Below, in pieces: positions 44,683 to 55,493 of a DNA stretch of 64,000 nt. Below the pieces are notes generated by a model. It did not search any database. It had not been told where the DNA came from and worked only from the letters and a program-made list of their open reading frames with translations. The stretch is taken from positions 62,001 to 126,000 of the forward strand of contig JAVTVY010033786.1 of assembly GCA_036873755.1 (NCBI GenBank). The letters run 5' to 3'. Each line of letters begins with the position of its first letter. The stretch's first letter is position 1. Made by a program: the position numbers and the translations under genes. The DNA is from Hanleya hanleyi (Eukaryota > Mollusca > Polyplacophora > Lepidopleurida > Hanleyidae).

Positions 44683-45614
44683 ATGGCTTATACATGCTTT
44701 GAGTGCGAACGCACGTTCACCAGACATTACGATATGATGCGACACCAGAAGACTTTCCATCCAGACTCCGAGGAGCCCGTTGAGGCAGATGCTGATACAG
44801 AGGTTGATGAGAGTGCATCGACTGATACCGAATCCAAGATTGCTGACAGTCTATCTACTGATATGGAGAGCTTGACCTCGGATAGTCAGCCTACATCCCA
44901 GGAAAGTGAGGCAGAACCTACCTTCTGGGATCGTATTGTGACAGCAGCTATCAATACTCACGCTGAAGCGATCGAGGACGCGGGACAGGATAACCGTATG
45001 AACCCATGTACTTCAAGAACCTCATGGTACTCATATGAACAGTCACAATCAAAGCGTGACTGAGATACATCATTCTTTAGATGACGACTTTACAACGAAT
45101 ATTATGGATTAAGAATACTGATCAGCGATACGGGTTTGATATTTTTGGAACATCATGATGTCTTGCCCGCATCAATGAAAACTGTTCACCGCTTCTCTCT
45201 TGCAGGAAACAAGCTTATGTTTTTGTATACTATGATTGTCTTTTTGAATTTGGTGCTAATACTGTTATATGGAAAATGGAATAGGTCTTTGGATTATGGA
45301 CGCGAATATTCTCTAATGGACGACGGCTGGATTATGAATGACGGACTAGACGCTTGTAATTAGAACAGGCGTACAACGAAATGTAGCCCCGCATCAGGAA
45401 AACAGCCATGGCGATCTATGAACAGTATACCTTACTACCGCTTGAAATGAAAGTCGACCCCACGCACAGGTCCATCATGAAGACCAAGAGTCACTTGGAA
45501 GAGGATATGGGTTTACCACCCACCGAGGCCCTGGAAAATGCGATTAGAATGCGAAAACAACTGTTTCAGGACATGCTGCCCGACGAATATCCAGGCCTGC
45601 CCGAGGAGGACTAG
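44683..45614 (+). pseudogene. g3 split by a Penelope-like fragment, element B
   Basis: The finger and acidic region are open from ATG 44683 to 44994 (codons up to GQDN). A retroelement fragment occupies 44995-45361. The C-terminal domain continues to the same stop (45614) but contains a TAG where A has a sense codon (about 45383). The site differs from the g2 insertion in A, so this is an independent event. Confidence 0.75.
44995..45361 (+). mobile_element. Penelope-like 3' fragment inside g3, element B
   Basis: CGTATGAACCCATGTACTTC... to ...GACGCTTGTAATT, about 367 bp, same family and 3' end as the others, slightly longer at its 5' end than the fragment in g2. Confidence 0.85.
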
Positions 45615-45762
45615 AACAAAAGGATGAAACTTTCTGAAACGGCGACTTCTGATTGGACAGCCGAGCATAAATCTAACGGACAAGAACGAGTATGACAGAT
45701 GCAAATCGCGGCCTCTGATTGGACAAGAGTCTGCTTGAATTTTAAACCTACCCATCTCTAAC

Positions 45763-45770
45763 TATAAATA
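45763..45770 (+). promoter_or_regulatory. g4 TATA box, element B
   Basis: TATAAATA, intact here but TATCAATA in A1 and A2. The g4 ATG at 45825 is 62 bp downstream. Confidence 0.5.
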
Positions 45771-45824
45771 CAGAAACACCCATGTTAGATGTACATTCTC
45801 ACAACCTGTACCAGGCCCGATCAA

Positions 45825-46104
45825 ATGGAGAAGCCAGTCAATTCCAAGGCAGTCGAGCAATCGTTGAAGATTCGAACAGGTGCCGGTTCCCGCTCGACTC
45901 CCCAAAAGAGTTACCAAAAGATACCCACCCATAACTATGGAAATGATAGATGATTTCTTCAGTGTGGGTTACAGTTCAACCAGGGGAGAGCCCGGGGATC
46001 TCCGCTACCATCGCCAGCGATGCCTGACCTGCCTTGAAGGTGTACCCTTGGCCGGGTGTGATCTTTGCACGAGGAGAGAGGAGATTTTCCAGTGGGCGAA
46101 GTGA
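45825..46104 (+). pseudogene. g4, frameshifted but with the original C-terminus, element B
   Basis: Relative to A, two bases are lost at about 45873 (ATTCGAACAGG for ATTGACGAACAGG), breaking the frame. Downstream the frame carries the basic PARLPKRVTKRYPPI segment, MEMIDDFFSVGYSS, and an end with C-x2-C ... C-x2-C (CLTCLEG, CDLCTRREE), probably a small zinc-binding element. This end is replaced by TIR sequence in A. Length would be about 90 residues. Function unknown. Confidence 0.55.
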
Positions 46105-46475
46105 GAGCTTGCCACCAAAGGCCGTTTTCTCCTTGTATGGAAAAATATGGCCGCGATTATCTCGAAAGAGATACTTGTAACAGATGTACAGACGGATGAA
46201 TGAATGAGTAAGAATCATATTAGGTCACACCGAGCAAAGATGGGACTTTCTGAAACGGCGACTTCTGATTGGATAGCCGAGAATACATCTAGCGGACAAG
46301 AACGAATATGACAGGACCAAATGGTGGCCTCTGATTGGACAAGCGAACGCGAACCTACCCAACGCGGCTCCCCCAGCGTGGGTATGTTATGATGGAGGGG
46401 AAAATAAACTATATGAAAAAACTTGTTGTTGTTGTTCTCTCATCCTTGTTGTTGTAGTTGTTCTCTCATATGTCT
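46105..46475 (+). other. Right spacer of element B
   Basis: Contains a diverged copy (46234-46345) of the g3-g4 intergenic block, with two GATTGGA/CCAAT-type sites, an AATAAA at about 46403 that may serve g4, and a GTTGTTGTT-CTCTCATAT stretch that abuts the right TIR in element A. Confidence 0.55.
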
Positions 46476-46798
46476 GTATTGGTATTGGTATTGGTATCAT
46501 TTATTCACCATCCAAAATACAACATATATGAAGAAAAAAAGCAGAAGTTACAATATATCACATAGTATGAATTCCGTAAATATTAGGGTGGCGGGAGAAA
46601 ACCCCAAAGGGCTTGTTATATCCCCAAAAATAAACAGAAAAGATGCATTGATTCAATCTCTAAGATGTTTGTGTGAGGCAACGAATTACAAAGTCTTATA
46701 AACAAAGCATAGTGGTAGAAAGTGAATAAAGGATTAATATGATATTGGACTATGTATTTACTCATTATTATATTAGATATGGCTAATATGTGCAATGG

Positions 46799-48262
46799 TT
46801 ATGATGCTAGTAGAAAGGCTTTAAGAAGGTATTTAAAATGAGAAATTGATATGCAAATTTGTAGATGGGAGGGCAATTTATTCCATTCCCTAGGAGCCTT
46901 AATTTTAGCTGTGTGTAGAGAAAGACAAGTCCGAAATGGATAGCGATATAATTTCGTAGCAGAACCTCTTGTGGGATACTGGTGTATATCACTTAATCTT
47001 GTCAAGTAATTATTAAACATTGATGGTAGAAGTGATCTATGATGGATAAATTTATGAGACAGTTGCAAAATAAGATACTGATTCAAAACTAACAGAGGCA
47101 ATATTTTAAGTCTGGAAAATAACGGAGCAGTATGTTCTAGAGGATGTACGAGAGATATAATTCTTATTGCTCGTTTTTGAAGGATAATAAGAGACTTGAG
47201 GTGCGTGGAAAAGGTGTTGCCCCAAACAATATTACAATATGAAAGATAGGGGAAAATAAGCGAGTAATAAAGTAGATATAAAGTTTTCTTATTTAGGCTA
47301 TGTTTAATTGTATTTATCAAACCCAAATTTCGTGATACCTTTTTACATATTTCGTTGATGTGTTTCGTCCAGGTTAGTTTTTCACTCAAATAAACTCCAA
47401 GAAATTTAAAATTGTCAACCTTTTCTATATCGTGCCCCATAATAGATAATACTGGATTGAAAGAACTATTAGTTCTACAGTTAGGTTTGATAAGCATAAA
47501 TTTCGTTTTTGTTACATTTAAAGAGAGCTTATTACTGGAAAGCCAATTATATAATAACAACAATTCTTCAGACATCATTTGAAAAAGTGCAGCAGGATTA
47601 TGATGAGATAACATTGTACTTGTATCATCTGCGAATAATATAATTTTCAAGACATTTGAAACAGATATCAGGTCATTTATATAGATAATAAATAGCAATG
47701 GCCCCAGGATAGACCCTTGAGGGACACCACATGATATAGATTGTAAAGTAGAGGAAGTATTATTAACAGAAACAGTTTGAGATCTGTCAGATAAATAGCT
47801 TTTAAACCAACGATTGCTGGTATCACGAAAACCGTAATATTCTAACTTTCTAAGTAAAATGTCATGATTCACAGTATCGAATGCCTTAGAGAGATCCAAG
47901 AAGCAAATAATGCTAAATAATTTGGATTCTTTAGCCGCAACTAAGGATTCATAAAGAGACAGTAAAGCAAGAAAAGTAGAATGGTTGGACCTGAATCCAA
48001 ACTGATTGCAACAGAGTATAGAGAACGTTTCTAAGAAATCAACAACATCAATAGCCGCAACTTTCTCTAGTATTTTGCTGAAGGCTGGCAGCACAGAGAT
48101 AGGTCGATAATTTTCCAAAAGCCTATCATTGCCAGATTTAAAAACTGGGGTCACTTTGGCTATCTTCAACTCTGCAGGTACAACACCAGTTTGAAAAGAC
48201 AGATTAATAATATTAGACAATGGTACGCTGATGGAATCGGAAACTAGTTTAACTAGAGACAT
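46799..48262 (-). CDS. Reverse transcriptase part of the non-LTR element
   Basis: 487 codons. Motifs in order: ENYRPISVLPAFSKILEK (finger), FLDLSKAFDTVNHDIL (motif A with catalytic D), CGVPQGSILGPLLFIIYIND (motif B), ILFADDTS (motif C, FADD), FKFLGVYL, and a C-terminal LKSLIILQKRAIRII region typical of Jockey/CR1-type elements. The same frame stays open upstream, without a start codon, to about 48608. So this is the 3' half of a single endonuclease-reverse transcriptase frame and not a separate gene. It copies its own mRNA at the nicked target. Confidence 0.85.
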   Translation of the reverse strand: MSLVKLVSDSISVPLSNIINLSFQTGVVPAELKIAKVTPVFKSGNDRLLENYRPISVLPAFSKILEKVAAIDVVDFLETFSILCCNQFGFRSNHSTFLALLSLYESLVAAKESKLFSIICFLDLSKAFDTVNHDILLRKLEYYGFRDTSNRWFKSYLSDRSQTVSVNNTSSTLQSISCGVPQGSILGPLLFIIYINDLISVSNVLKIILFADDTSTMLSHHNPAALFQMMSEELLLLYNWLSSNKLSLNVTKTKFMLIKPNCRTNSSFNPVLSIMGHDIEKVDNFKFLGVYLSEKLTWTKHINEICKKVSRNLGLINTIKHSLNKKTLYLLYYSLIFPYLSYCNIVWGNTFSTHLKSLIILQKRAIRIISLVHPLEHTAPLFSRLKILPLLVLNQYLILQLSHKFIHHRSLLPSMFNNYLTRLSDIHQYPTRGSATKLYRYPFRTCLSLHTAKIKAPREWNKLPSHLQICISISHFKYLLKAFLLAS

Positions 48263-48587
48263 ACGTACACCGTCTATCCCAGCGGCACTATTTTTTGACT
48301 CGGAAATAATTTCGGATATTTGAGACGGAGTGCAAGATTTGAATTCAAAATTATCATTAAAATTGCCAATGAGATAGTCGGTAAACGTTGAATTAACATT
48401 GGGAATCTTATTACAAAGTGTATTTGCGATGGAGCAAAAATAGTCATTAAATTTGTTTGCAATAACAAGCGGGTCGGTTATTTCCTTCTCGTCAATAATG
48501 AAAGTTCGAGGCAGAGAAGACTTTTTGTTTCTACTGAGTAGTTCGTTAACGATTTTCCATGTCCCTTTAATGTTGCTATTACATTCA

Positions 48588-50060
48588 TTAAATTTGTCGT
48601 GAAAATAGGTTTTTTTTGGCAGTCTTTAAAATATGATTAAGCTTGTTCCTATAGTTGCGATACTGTTTTCTAATAGCGTGACTTTTTTGTTTTAACTGTA
48701 CTCTGTAGAGCCTATTTTTCTCACGGATGGATGCTAAAATACCACAAGTAACCCAGGGTTTAATAATTACAGGCTTTCGAATAGGTTTGGTAGAGATAGG
48801 GAAACACTCGTTGTATATTTCTGTAAAGTCCTGAGAAAAAAGTCCAAAAGCATTATTAACATCCTGTTCTTCAATAACGGCACTCCAATCATTATGACTA
48901 ATTTTTTCAACAAATTGGGATTTTGCATCTTGGGTGACAATACGGTAAGTTATATTGTGAGAAACAGTATCAAAGGGAATATGATGTTTTTCAATATGAA
49001 ATATTGGAAAGTGATCCGTAATATCAGTGAGAAATATTCCAGAGAAGGCAGTATCGTCGTGAGAATTACTGAAAATATTGTCGATTAGTGTTGCAGTGGT
49101 AGATGTAACGCGAGTGGGCTTGGTTATCTTAGGGAAGTAATTATAAGACTTCATGATTTCTAAGAATTCCTTTGATGGAAGGTGACAATCAGTTTTGAAC
49201 AGGTCGACATTGAAGTCTCCAAATAAAAAGCATTTCTTTTTCTCATGCTTTATACAGGATAAAAGTGGTGTTAATTTGGAGTTGAAGTACGTCAAGTTTT
49301 TCCCCGGGGGACGATAAAAGATGCCAACTAGTTGCTTGTTACTATTAGTTTTATTACTGCTACAACAAGTATTAATATCAGTACTTGAAATATCAATTTC
49401 AACGAATAGCGTTTCGTACTCATCGTCGCCCGGGGAAGACAAATCTTCTCTGACAGAGCAAGATTTTATGTCATCTCTGACATACAAAACTAGTCCCCCT
49501 CCTTTTTTGCTCTTTCGAGACGATATGAAGGGAGTATAACCTGGAATGGTAAACAAATCCTCGGTTGTAGCATCCAACCAGCTTTCTGAGATGCCAATAA
49601 TAGTAAACTTTGATTTAAGATTATAAATAAAACCAGTGATTTCCGTAAAATGCTTTCTCAGGCTCCTGGCATTAATATGAAATAATGAAAGTGTGTTAGA
49701 ACTCACAGTACCCAGTTTGTCTGAATTAGATTCAAAAGTATCCTCAGTAAAGTAATTTGATTGATGTGCGTTAATGTTACGCCAGTATTCCGATTCATGA
49801 ATGTTGTCATCAGTTAAATAATTAGGGGATGAACTAGAGTTAAGCTCGATGGGATTGAAACACATGTTTTCGAAATCAATGTGCGTGTCTAGTGGATTTG
49901 ATTGAGTTGGTAGATGTATTGGTATTTCATCCACTGTACTAAATGGTAAATTATTCCATAAGTTATCGGGAAAACCCCCCAACGGTGAGCCATTATCCAT
50001 TAATATACATACATATGTTTTGATATAGAGTTTGCACAAGATAGGCATACATGCGAGCAA
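48588..50060 (-). CDS. Apurinic-type endonuclease part of the non-LTR element
   Basis: The preferred start is the ATG ending at 50000 (MDNGSPLGGF), which leaves a short 5' leader. The AP-endonuclease fold is seen in LFHINARSLRKH, IIGISESWLD, GGGLVLYVRDD, FLFGDFNVDL and ITDHFPIFH. It ends with the charged linker that precedes the reverse transcriptase. A length change in an A-run (T-run on the + strand, about 48607-48614) shifts the frame, separating the two halves, so the copy is inactive as it stands. Confidence 0.82.
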   Translation of the reverse strand: MLACMPILCKLYIKTYVCILMDNGSPLGGFPDNLWNNLPFSTVDEIPIHLPTQSNPLDTHIDFENMCFNPIELNSSSSPNYLTDDNIHESEYWRNINAHQSNYFTEDTFESNSDKLGTVSSNTLSLFHINARSLRKHFTEITGFIYNLKSKFTIIGISESWLDATTEDLFTIPGYTPFISSRKSKKGGGLVLYVRDDIKSCSVREDLSSPGDDEYETLFVEIDISSTDINTCCSSNKTNSNKQLVGIFYRPPGKNLTYFNSKLTPLLSCIKHEKKKCFLFGDFNVDLFKTDCHLPSKEFLEIMKSYNYFPKITKPTRVTSTTATLIDNIFSNSHDDTAFSGIFLTDITDHFPIFHIEKHHIPFDTVSHNITYRIVTQDAKSQFVEKISHNDWSAVIEEQDVNNAFGLFSQDFTEIYNECFPISTKPIRKPVIIKPWVTCGILASIREKNRLYRVQLKQKSHAIRKQYRNYRNKLNHILKTAKKNLFSRQI

Positions 50061-50744
50061 TTAATATACAGTACCATATCATATTTACATTTCTAACAAA
50101 AACTAGAAAACAAAACATTAAGGATGAGCTCAAGCTGCCCGATAATAGACCGCCATTAATGATCGAGTAGACTGTATTGATCGAGTATTACTAAACTCTT
50201 CATACTAAAATAGGCAGAAAGAGCTGTTCAAGTGCTTATACACAAAAATAGTCAGTCACGTTAAAGAAATCCGATTCGGGCCGAGGCTCAGTTTATACAC
50301 AAAACAATCAATCACGTTAAAGAAATCGGACTCGCACTATAGTACATCGCAGGAATACGTCGGTAATATATCATGCAGTCGCGTCGCGACATCGGTGTAC
50401 ACGTTCTGATCGTTTATAAGTACCATATCACAGTACATATAAACAAAAATAAACTGACAATCGCTGTCTGATACGTGATACTGGTTCATACTCCATGTAA
50501 GAATCACGAGACAATGCATACAATAATAGCCAAGTCTGGGGGCAACAATATGTCTAGACGTCAGCCTTTTCAGCTGCACAAGGACTCAGACAATAGCATC
50601 CTACATGGAGTATCTACCGTGATACTGGACTACGTGAGCAGTTCACAGATCAGTGATTTTCATGTCATATAGGATTGCATCTACACAATCGGGACTTCCT
50701 TGTCATCAATAAACAGTATCATGGCGTCAAGGCGTTATGCTATA

Positions 50745-52541
50745 CGGAGGAACCATTAGTCCAGTCGGATCCCACTCATTCACTCACTCACTGTCGCTAA
50801 TGCGTCCATGCGTTAAGACGGGCGTTGTGCACGCTTCACTCACTCACTCACTCACTCACTCATTAGGCCGTTATCTACTCCAAATGCACTCCATCGCACC
50901 TCCGAAACTCCCGCTTTCGCTACTACTCTCACTGATGACCTCATCAGTGAAGTCACAGGTGACGTGGACACCCCTTCAAGTCGTGGTCTAGACCCTGAGA
51001 GCTACAAAATAACACTTCCCTAGACTCATTCGGACCAATAGTGGTCCATATCGGCCTCAAAATGTCTATTTCCATACTACGGCCTGCCTGCGCATGCGCA
51101 GAATGACGATATTCCTAACACCCATCCATCCAGGGGATGCGCCCTCACGTATGCATCACATTGATACCTCACTCGACTCAATCAGACCATTAGTGGCCCA
51201 CCTAGACCCCAAAACATTCCTTCCAATGCACTTTTCCCACAATTCCCTCTCTGCGCATGCGCAGAATGTCGACAACGGTCGACATACTAGTCCAGGCGGA
51301 TGCCCCCTCACGTAGGCTTCACATTGATACCTCACTCGACCTCATCGGCCCACTAGGGACTCCCCTCGATCTCAAAACGTCTATTTCCATACCCTTTTCC
51401 CACAATTCCCTGTTCGCCCATGCGCAGAACATGTTGAACACGAACGACACACTCGTCCAGGCGAATGCCCCCTCACGTATCCTTCACAAGGATACCTCAT
51501 ACGACTCGATAGGACCACTAGTGGCCCACCCAGACCCCAAAACCTCTATTTCCATACCCTTTTCTCACAATTCCCTGTCTGCGCATGCGCAGAATGTTGA
51601 CAACGACCGAGACACTAGTCCAGGCGGATGCCCCCTCACATAGGCTTCACATTGATACCTCATACGGTTCCATAGGACCACTAGTGGCCCACAAAGACCC
51701 GAAAACGTCTATTTCCATACCCTTCGTCTACTGCGCATGCGCAGAATGCCGATATTTCAACCCCACACCCAGCTCATCGGATGCCCCATAATACAGGTTT
51801 CACATTGATACCTCACTCGACCCGATCGGACCAATAGTGGCTCCTCTAGATCCAAAACGTCTATTTCCATAGCCTTGGTCTACTCCGCATGCGCAGAATG
51901 CCGATATTCCAACCCCACACCCATCCGTCGGATGCCCCCTCACATAGGCTTCACATTGATACCTCATATGACCCCATTGGACCATTAGTGCCTCCCCTAG
52001 ACCCCAAAGCGTCTATTTCCATACCCTTGGTCCACCGCGCATGCGCGGAATGACGCTATTTCAACCCCGCACCCAGCCCATCAGATGCCCCTTAACGAAT
52101 GCTTCACGTTGATACCTCACTCCACCCAATCGGCCCATTAGGGGTTCCCCTAGACCCCAAAACGTCTATTTCCATACCCTTGATCCACCGCGCATGCGCA
52201 GAATGACGCTATTCCAACCCCACACCCAGCCCATCCGATGCCCCTTCACGAATGGTTCACATGGATACCTCATACGACCCGATCGGACCATGCAGCGTAT
52301 TTGAAGTGTGGGGACTACTTTTTCTCCGCGGAAGCTTTCTTCCGCGACCGCATCACCGCCAGACATGACCGCATCACCGCGGAGGAATACAAGGTCAAAG
52401 GTTAACGGACCTATAGTGGTCAAACCTTGGCACACAGCCAATGCTGATGCAATCCATAACCGCCACTACAACGCAATCTGTCGGATGCAAGAGTTACCTT
52501 CCCCGGCAAAATATGATTCTATTCCCGTTGACCCTACTACT
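50745..52541 (-). repeat. Element B right terminal inverted repeat
   Basis: Eight palindrome-bearing units (about 51091, 51253, 51417, 51580, 51736, 51887, 52039, 52193), then the CCTCCGCGG and GTTACCTTCCCCGGC outer part, ending GACCCTACTACT. The CRE-like cluster is degraded here. Confidence 0.88.
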
Positions 52542-52547
52542 GTGGGT

Positions 52548-54250
52548 GCATGTAAAATTAGGATTTTTTTCCGAAAAGATAAAAAGCGGAACACGGACGT
52601 TACCCCTACAATAGGGGTCTGTATTATACAATATAAGGGGAAATGCCTGTATGGGGTATGGGGATGGTCAATTTTTTTCGTTTGCTTTACTATGGGTTGT
52701 GGGGTCTCGTTTTTCTCGTCTCGCGGAGAAAAATACAATGGGAGGGGTCCCGGAGCGAATCGGTGAAATTTTTGGGAAAAGTCACCGAGGTCTGTATATA
52801 GGCTCATACTGGCTATATGGGGGAGGGGTGGTCAATTTTTTTTGTGGGCTTTACTATGGGTTGTGGGGTCTCGTTTTTCTCGTCTCGCCGAGAAAAACAC
52901 AATGGGAGGGGTCCCGGAGCGAATCGGTGAAATTTTTGGGAAAAGTCACCGAGGTCTGTATATAGGCTCATACTAGCTATATGGGAGGAGGGGTGGTCAA
53001 TTTTTCTTGTGGGTGTTACTATGGGTTGTGGGGTCTTGTTTTTCTCGTCTCGCCGAGAAAAACACAATGGGAGGGGTCCCTCAGCGAATCGGTGAAATTT
53101 TTGAGAAAAGTCACCGAGGTCTGTATATAGGCTCATATAGCTCCATACTGGCTATATGGGGGTATAGGTTCAACCTGGGAAATTCACACACGTCCATTGT
53201 GATATGGGTTGTTTGGATTTGTTTTCCACGTCTCGTCATTTAGAACACGATGGGAAGGGTCTCGGAGCGCAACGGTGAATTTTTTGGAAAAATACCATAT
53301 ATCCCATATAGTCCCATACTGGCTATATGGGGGTATAGGTTCAACCTGGGAAATTTACACACGTTCATTGTGATATGGGTTGTTTGGATTTGTTTTTCAC
53401 GTCTCCTCATTTGGAACACGATGGGAAGGGTTTCGAAGCGAAACGATGAAATTTTTGGGAAAGTACCGGGTAGGTGTGGATAGGCCCATATAGCTCCATA
53501 CTGGCTATATGGGAGTATAGGTTCAACCTGGGAAATTCACATACGTTCATTGTGATATGGGTTGTTTGGATTTGTTTTTCACGTCTCGTCATTTAGAACA
53601 CGATGGAAAGGGTTTTGAAGCGAAACGGTGAAATTTTTTGGAAAAAATCCACCGAGGCCTGGGTAAGCCCATAGGCCTATACTGCATGGCTATGGGATAT
53701 AGGCCCATACGGGGTGGACGTTTTGGGGTCGAGGTGAGCCCCTAATGATCCTATGGTGTCGTATGAGGTCTTATTTTGAAGCTCTCGTGGAGGAGCATCC
53801 GACTGGACTAATAGTTCGTCCGTTTTCAATATACTGCGCATGCGCAGTCTGGCCCGTAGTATAGGAAGCAGGCATTTTGGGGGTATGTGGGTGTGTGTTT
53901 GGGGTAGAAATGGACCGCTATGGATCCGAATGGGTCGTGGAAGGTGTCAAAGTGAAGTTGTGTGGGATAGAGTCAGAATGGCGTGTTTTGAAAATGCAAG
54001 TCACGTCAATCTGCGCATGCGCAGTTGGTTGTAGTAAGTCAAGGGGCCATTTTGGGGCAGTGCAGGAAGGTATTTGGTGTCGAGATGGACCACCCTTGGT
54101 CCGATTGTGTCGTGGGAGGTGTTATCTTGTAGCTCTCGGGGTGTACATCCGGGTTTGAGGGATGTTCACGTCATCTGTGACGTCATCGGTGACGTCATCA
54201 GTGGGAGTAGTAGCGAAAGTGGGCATTTTGGGACAGTGAAGGAAGGTATT
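52548..54250 (+). repeat. Element C left TIR, inner part (after the B insertion)
   Basis: Resumes with GCATGTAAAATTAGGATTTT, a direct repeat of about 40886. It contains two blocks of tandem repeats (52650-53690), then a region equivalent to the inner TIR of A and B: GACGTTTTGGGGTC, GGTGTCGTATGAGG, TGCGCATGCGCA at about 53837 and 54016, CRE-like sites at 54178-54197 and GTAGTAGCGAAAGTGGG. Confidence 0.65.
52650..53690 (+). repeat. Tandem repeats of about 160-180 bp, two subfamilies
   Basis: Three units with CTATGGGTTGTGGGGTCT and GGTCCCGGAGCGAATCGG (starts about 52670, 52838, 52997), then three related units with GTGATATGGGTTGTTTGG (about 53190, 53363, 53543). All share GCGAA(T/A)CGGTGAAATTTTT and CATACTGGCTATATGGG. 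Confidence 0.85.
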
Positions 54251-54259
54251 TGGTGTAGA

Positions 54260-55225
54260 GATGGACCATCCATATCTGTCAAGCATTATACCATATCTTT
54301 GTTGTGTTATACCACATCTGTCCTGCATTATACCATATATGTCCTGTATTATACCATACCTGTCCTATGTTATACAATATCTGTCCTGTATTATACCAAA
54401 TCTGTCCTGTATTGTACCATATTTGTTCTCTATTATACCATATATGTCCTGTATTATACCAAATCTGCCCTGTATTATACAGTATCTGTCCTGTATTATA
54501 CCAAATATGTGCTGTATTATACCAAATCTGTGCTGTATTATGCAATATCTGTCCTGTGTTATACCATATCTGTGCTGTATTATACAATATCTGTCCTGTA
54601 TTATGCAATATCTGTCCAGTATTCTGCAATATATGTTCTGTATTATACCAAATTTGTCCTGTATTATACAGTATCTGTCCTGTATTGTACCATATGTGTC
54701 CTGTATTATACCATATCTGCTCTGTATTATGCAATATTTCTCCTCTATTATACCATATCTGTGCTGCATTATACCATTTCTGTCCTGTATTGTACCATAT
54801 ATGTCCTGTATTATGCCAAATCTGTGCTGTATTATACAATATTTGCCCTCTATTATACCATATCTGTGCTGTATTATACCATATCTGTCCTGAATTATAC
54901 CATATCTGTGCAGTATTATGCAATATCTGTCCTGTGTTATACAATATCTGTCCTGTATTATACCAAATCTGTCCTGTTTTGTACCATATTTGTCCTGTAT
55001 TACACAATATATGTTCTGTATTATACCAAATCTGTGCTGTATTATACAGTATCTGTCCTGTATTATACCAAATCTGTGCTGTATTATACAATATATGTTC
55101 TGTATTATACCAAATCTGTCCTGTATTATACAGTATATGTCCTGCATTATACCAAATCTGTGCTGTATTATACCATATATGTACTGTATTATACAATATA
55201 TGTTCTGTATTATACAATCGGATAG
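54260..55225 (+). repeat. 21-bp minisatellite, about 45 units
   Basis: Unit of the type TGTCCTGTATTATACCATATC, with variants CAA/CAG for CCA and GTGC for GTCC. Because 21 is a multiple of three and the unit lacks stops in several frames, open frames of 210-383 codons appear on both strands. These are not treated as genes. Confidence 0.93.
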
Positions 55226-55326
55226 CCGTTGTCGTGAATAACAACAAGTTCAGCAATGTTCATACAGTTTATTATCCCCAATGTTACGTCATACCCAGGT
55301 TGGCGGAGCCGCCCTGGGCATGTTTA
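55226..55326. other. Spacer between minisatellite and palindrome
   Basis: Contains CAGGTTGGCGGAGCCGCCCTGG, a small hairpin. The mirror partner would lie beyond the window. Confidence 0.4.
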
Positions 55327-55367
55327 GTATGTTCACAGCAAAACAAATTGAAATATGAAACACCATG

Positions 55368-55373
55368 TTTTAT
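55368..55373 (-). terminator. Polyadenylation signal of Z1
   Basis: AATAAA on the minus strand about 120 bp after the Z1 stop. It is mirrored on the right arm (AATAAAACATGG near 63950). Confidence 0.5.
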
Positions 55374-55493
55374 TATTTAACGCACCGTCACATTAGGTAC
55401 AAGTGTTTACTGAGCTCAAGTCAACGATCAGCATGTAGACACATAGAGTATGTACGGCATGTTATGGTATTCATCAGTGCAAGGGTGACGCAT

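Larger units (their letters stand above)
46480..50715 (-). mobile_element. Non-LTR retrotransposon (Jockey/CR1/L2 group), 4.2 kb
   Basis: Inserted in element B between CTGTAT and CATGGCG. The direct repeat GTAT (46476-46479 and 50716-50719) is a likely short target duplication, and the uninterrupted site survives in A near 36725. On the minus strand it carries an endonuclease frame and a reverse-transcriptase frame and ends in a short (TACCAA)n tail. It is close to full length. Clade assignment within Jockey/CR1/L2 is uncertain. Confidence 0.85.
41043..52541 (+). mobile_element. Element B: Polinton-like TIR element with one cassette, nested in C
   Basis: Complete 11,499-bp element starting AGTAGTAGGGTCAACGGG and ending with its complement. 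The 6-bp direct repeat GTGGGT flanks it (41037-41042 and 52542-52547). TIRs are 41043 to about 42630 and about 50745 to 52541. One cassette g1-g4 lies between. A 4,236-bp non-LTR element and a 0.37-kb Penelope-like fragment inflate it; without them B would be about 6.9 kb. As in A, no polymerase, integrase or capsid frame is present between the ends. Confidence 0.88.

Noticed and set aside
48274..48468. 64-codon minus frame between endonuclease and reverse transcriptase
   Set aside because: It is out of frame with the true linker of the non-LTR element, which is open in the reverse-transcriptase frame.
54074..55380. Five long open frames (210-383 codons) on both strands
   Set aside because: They are translations of the 21-bp minisatellite in different frames, giving repeats such as YTISVLY or IIPYLSC. 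No start context, no non-repeat domain.
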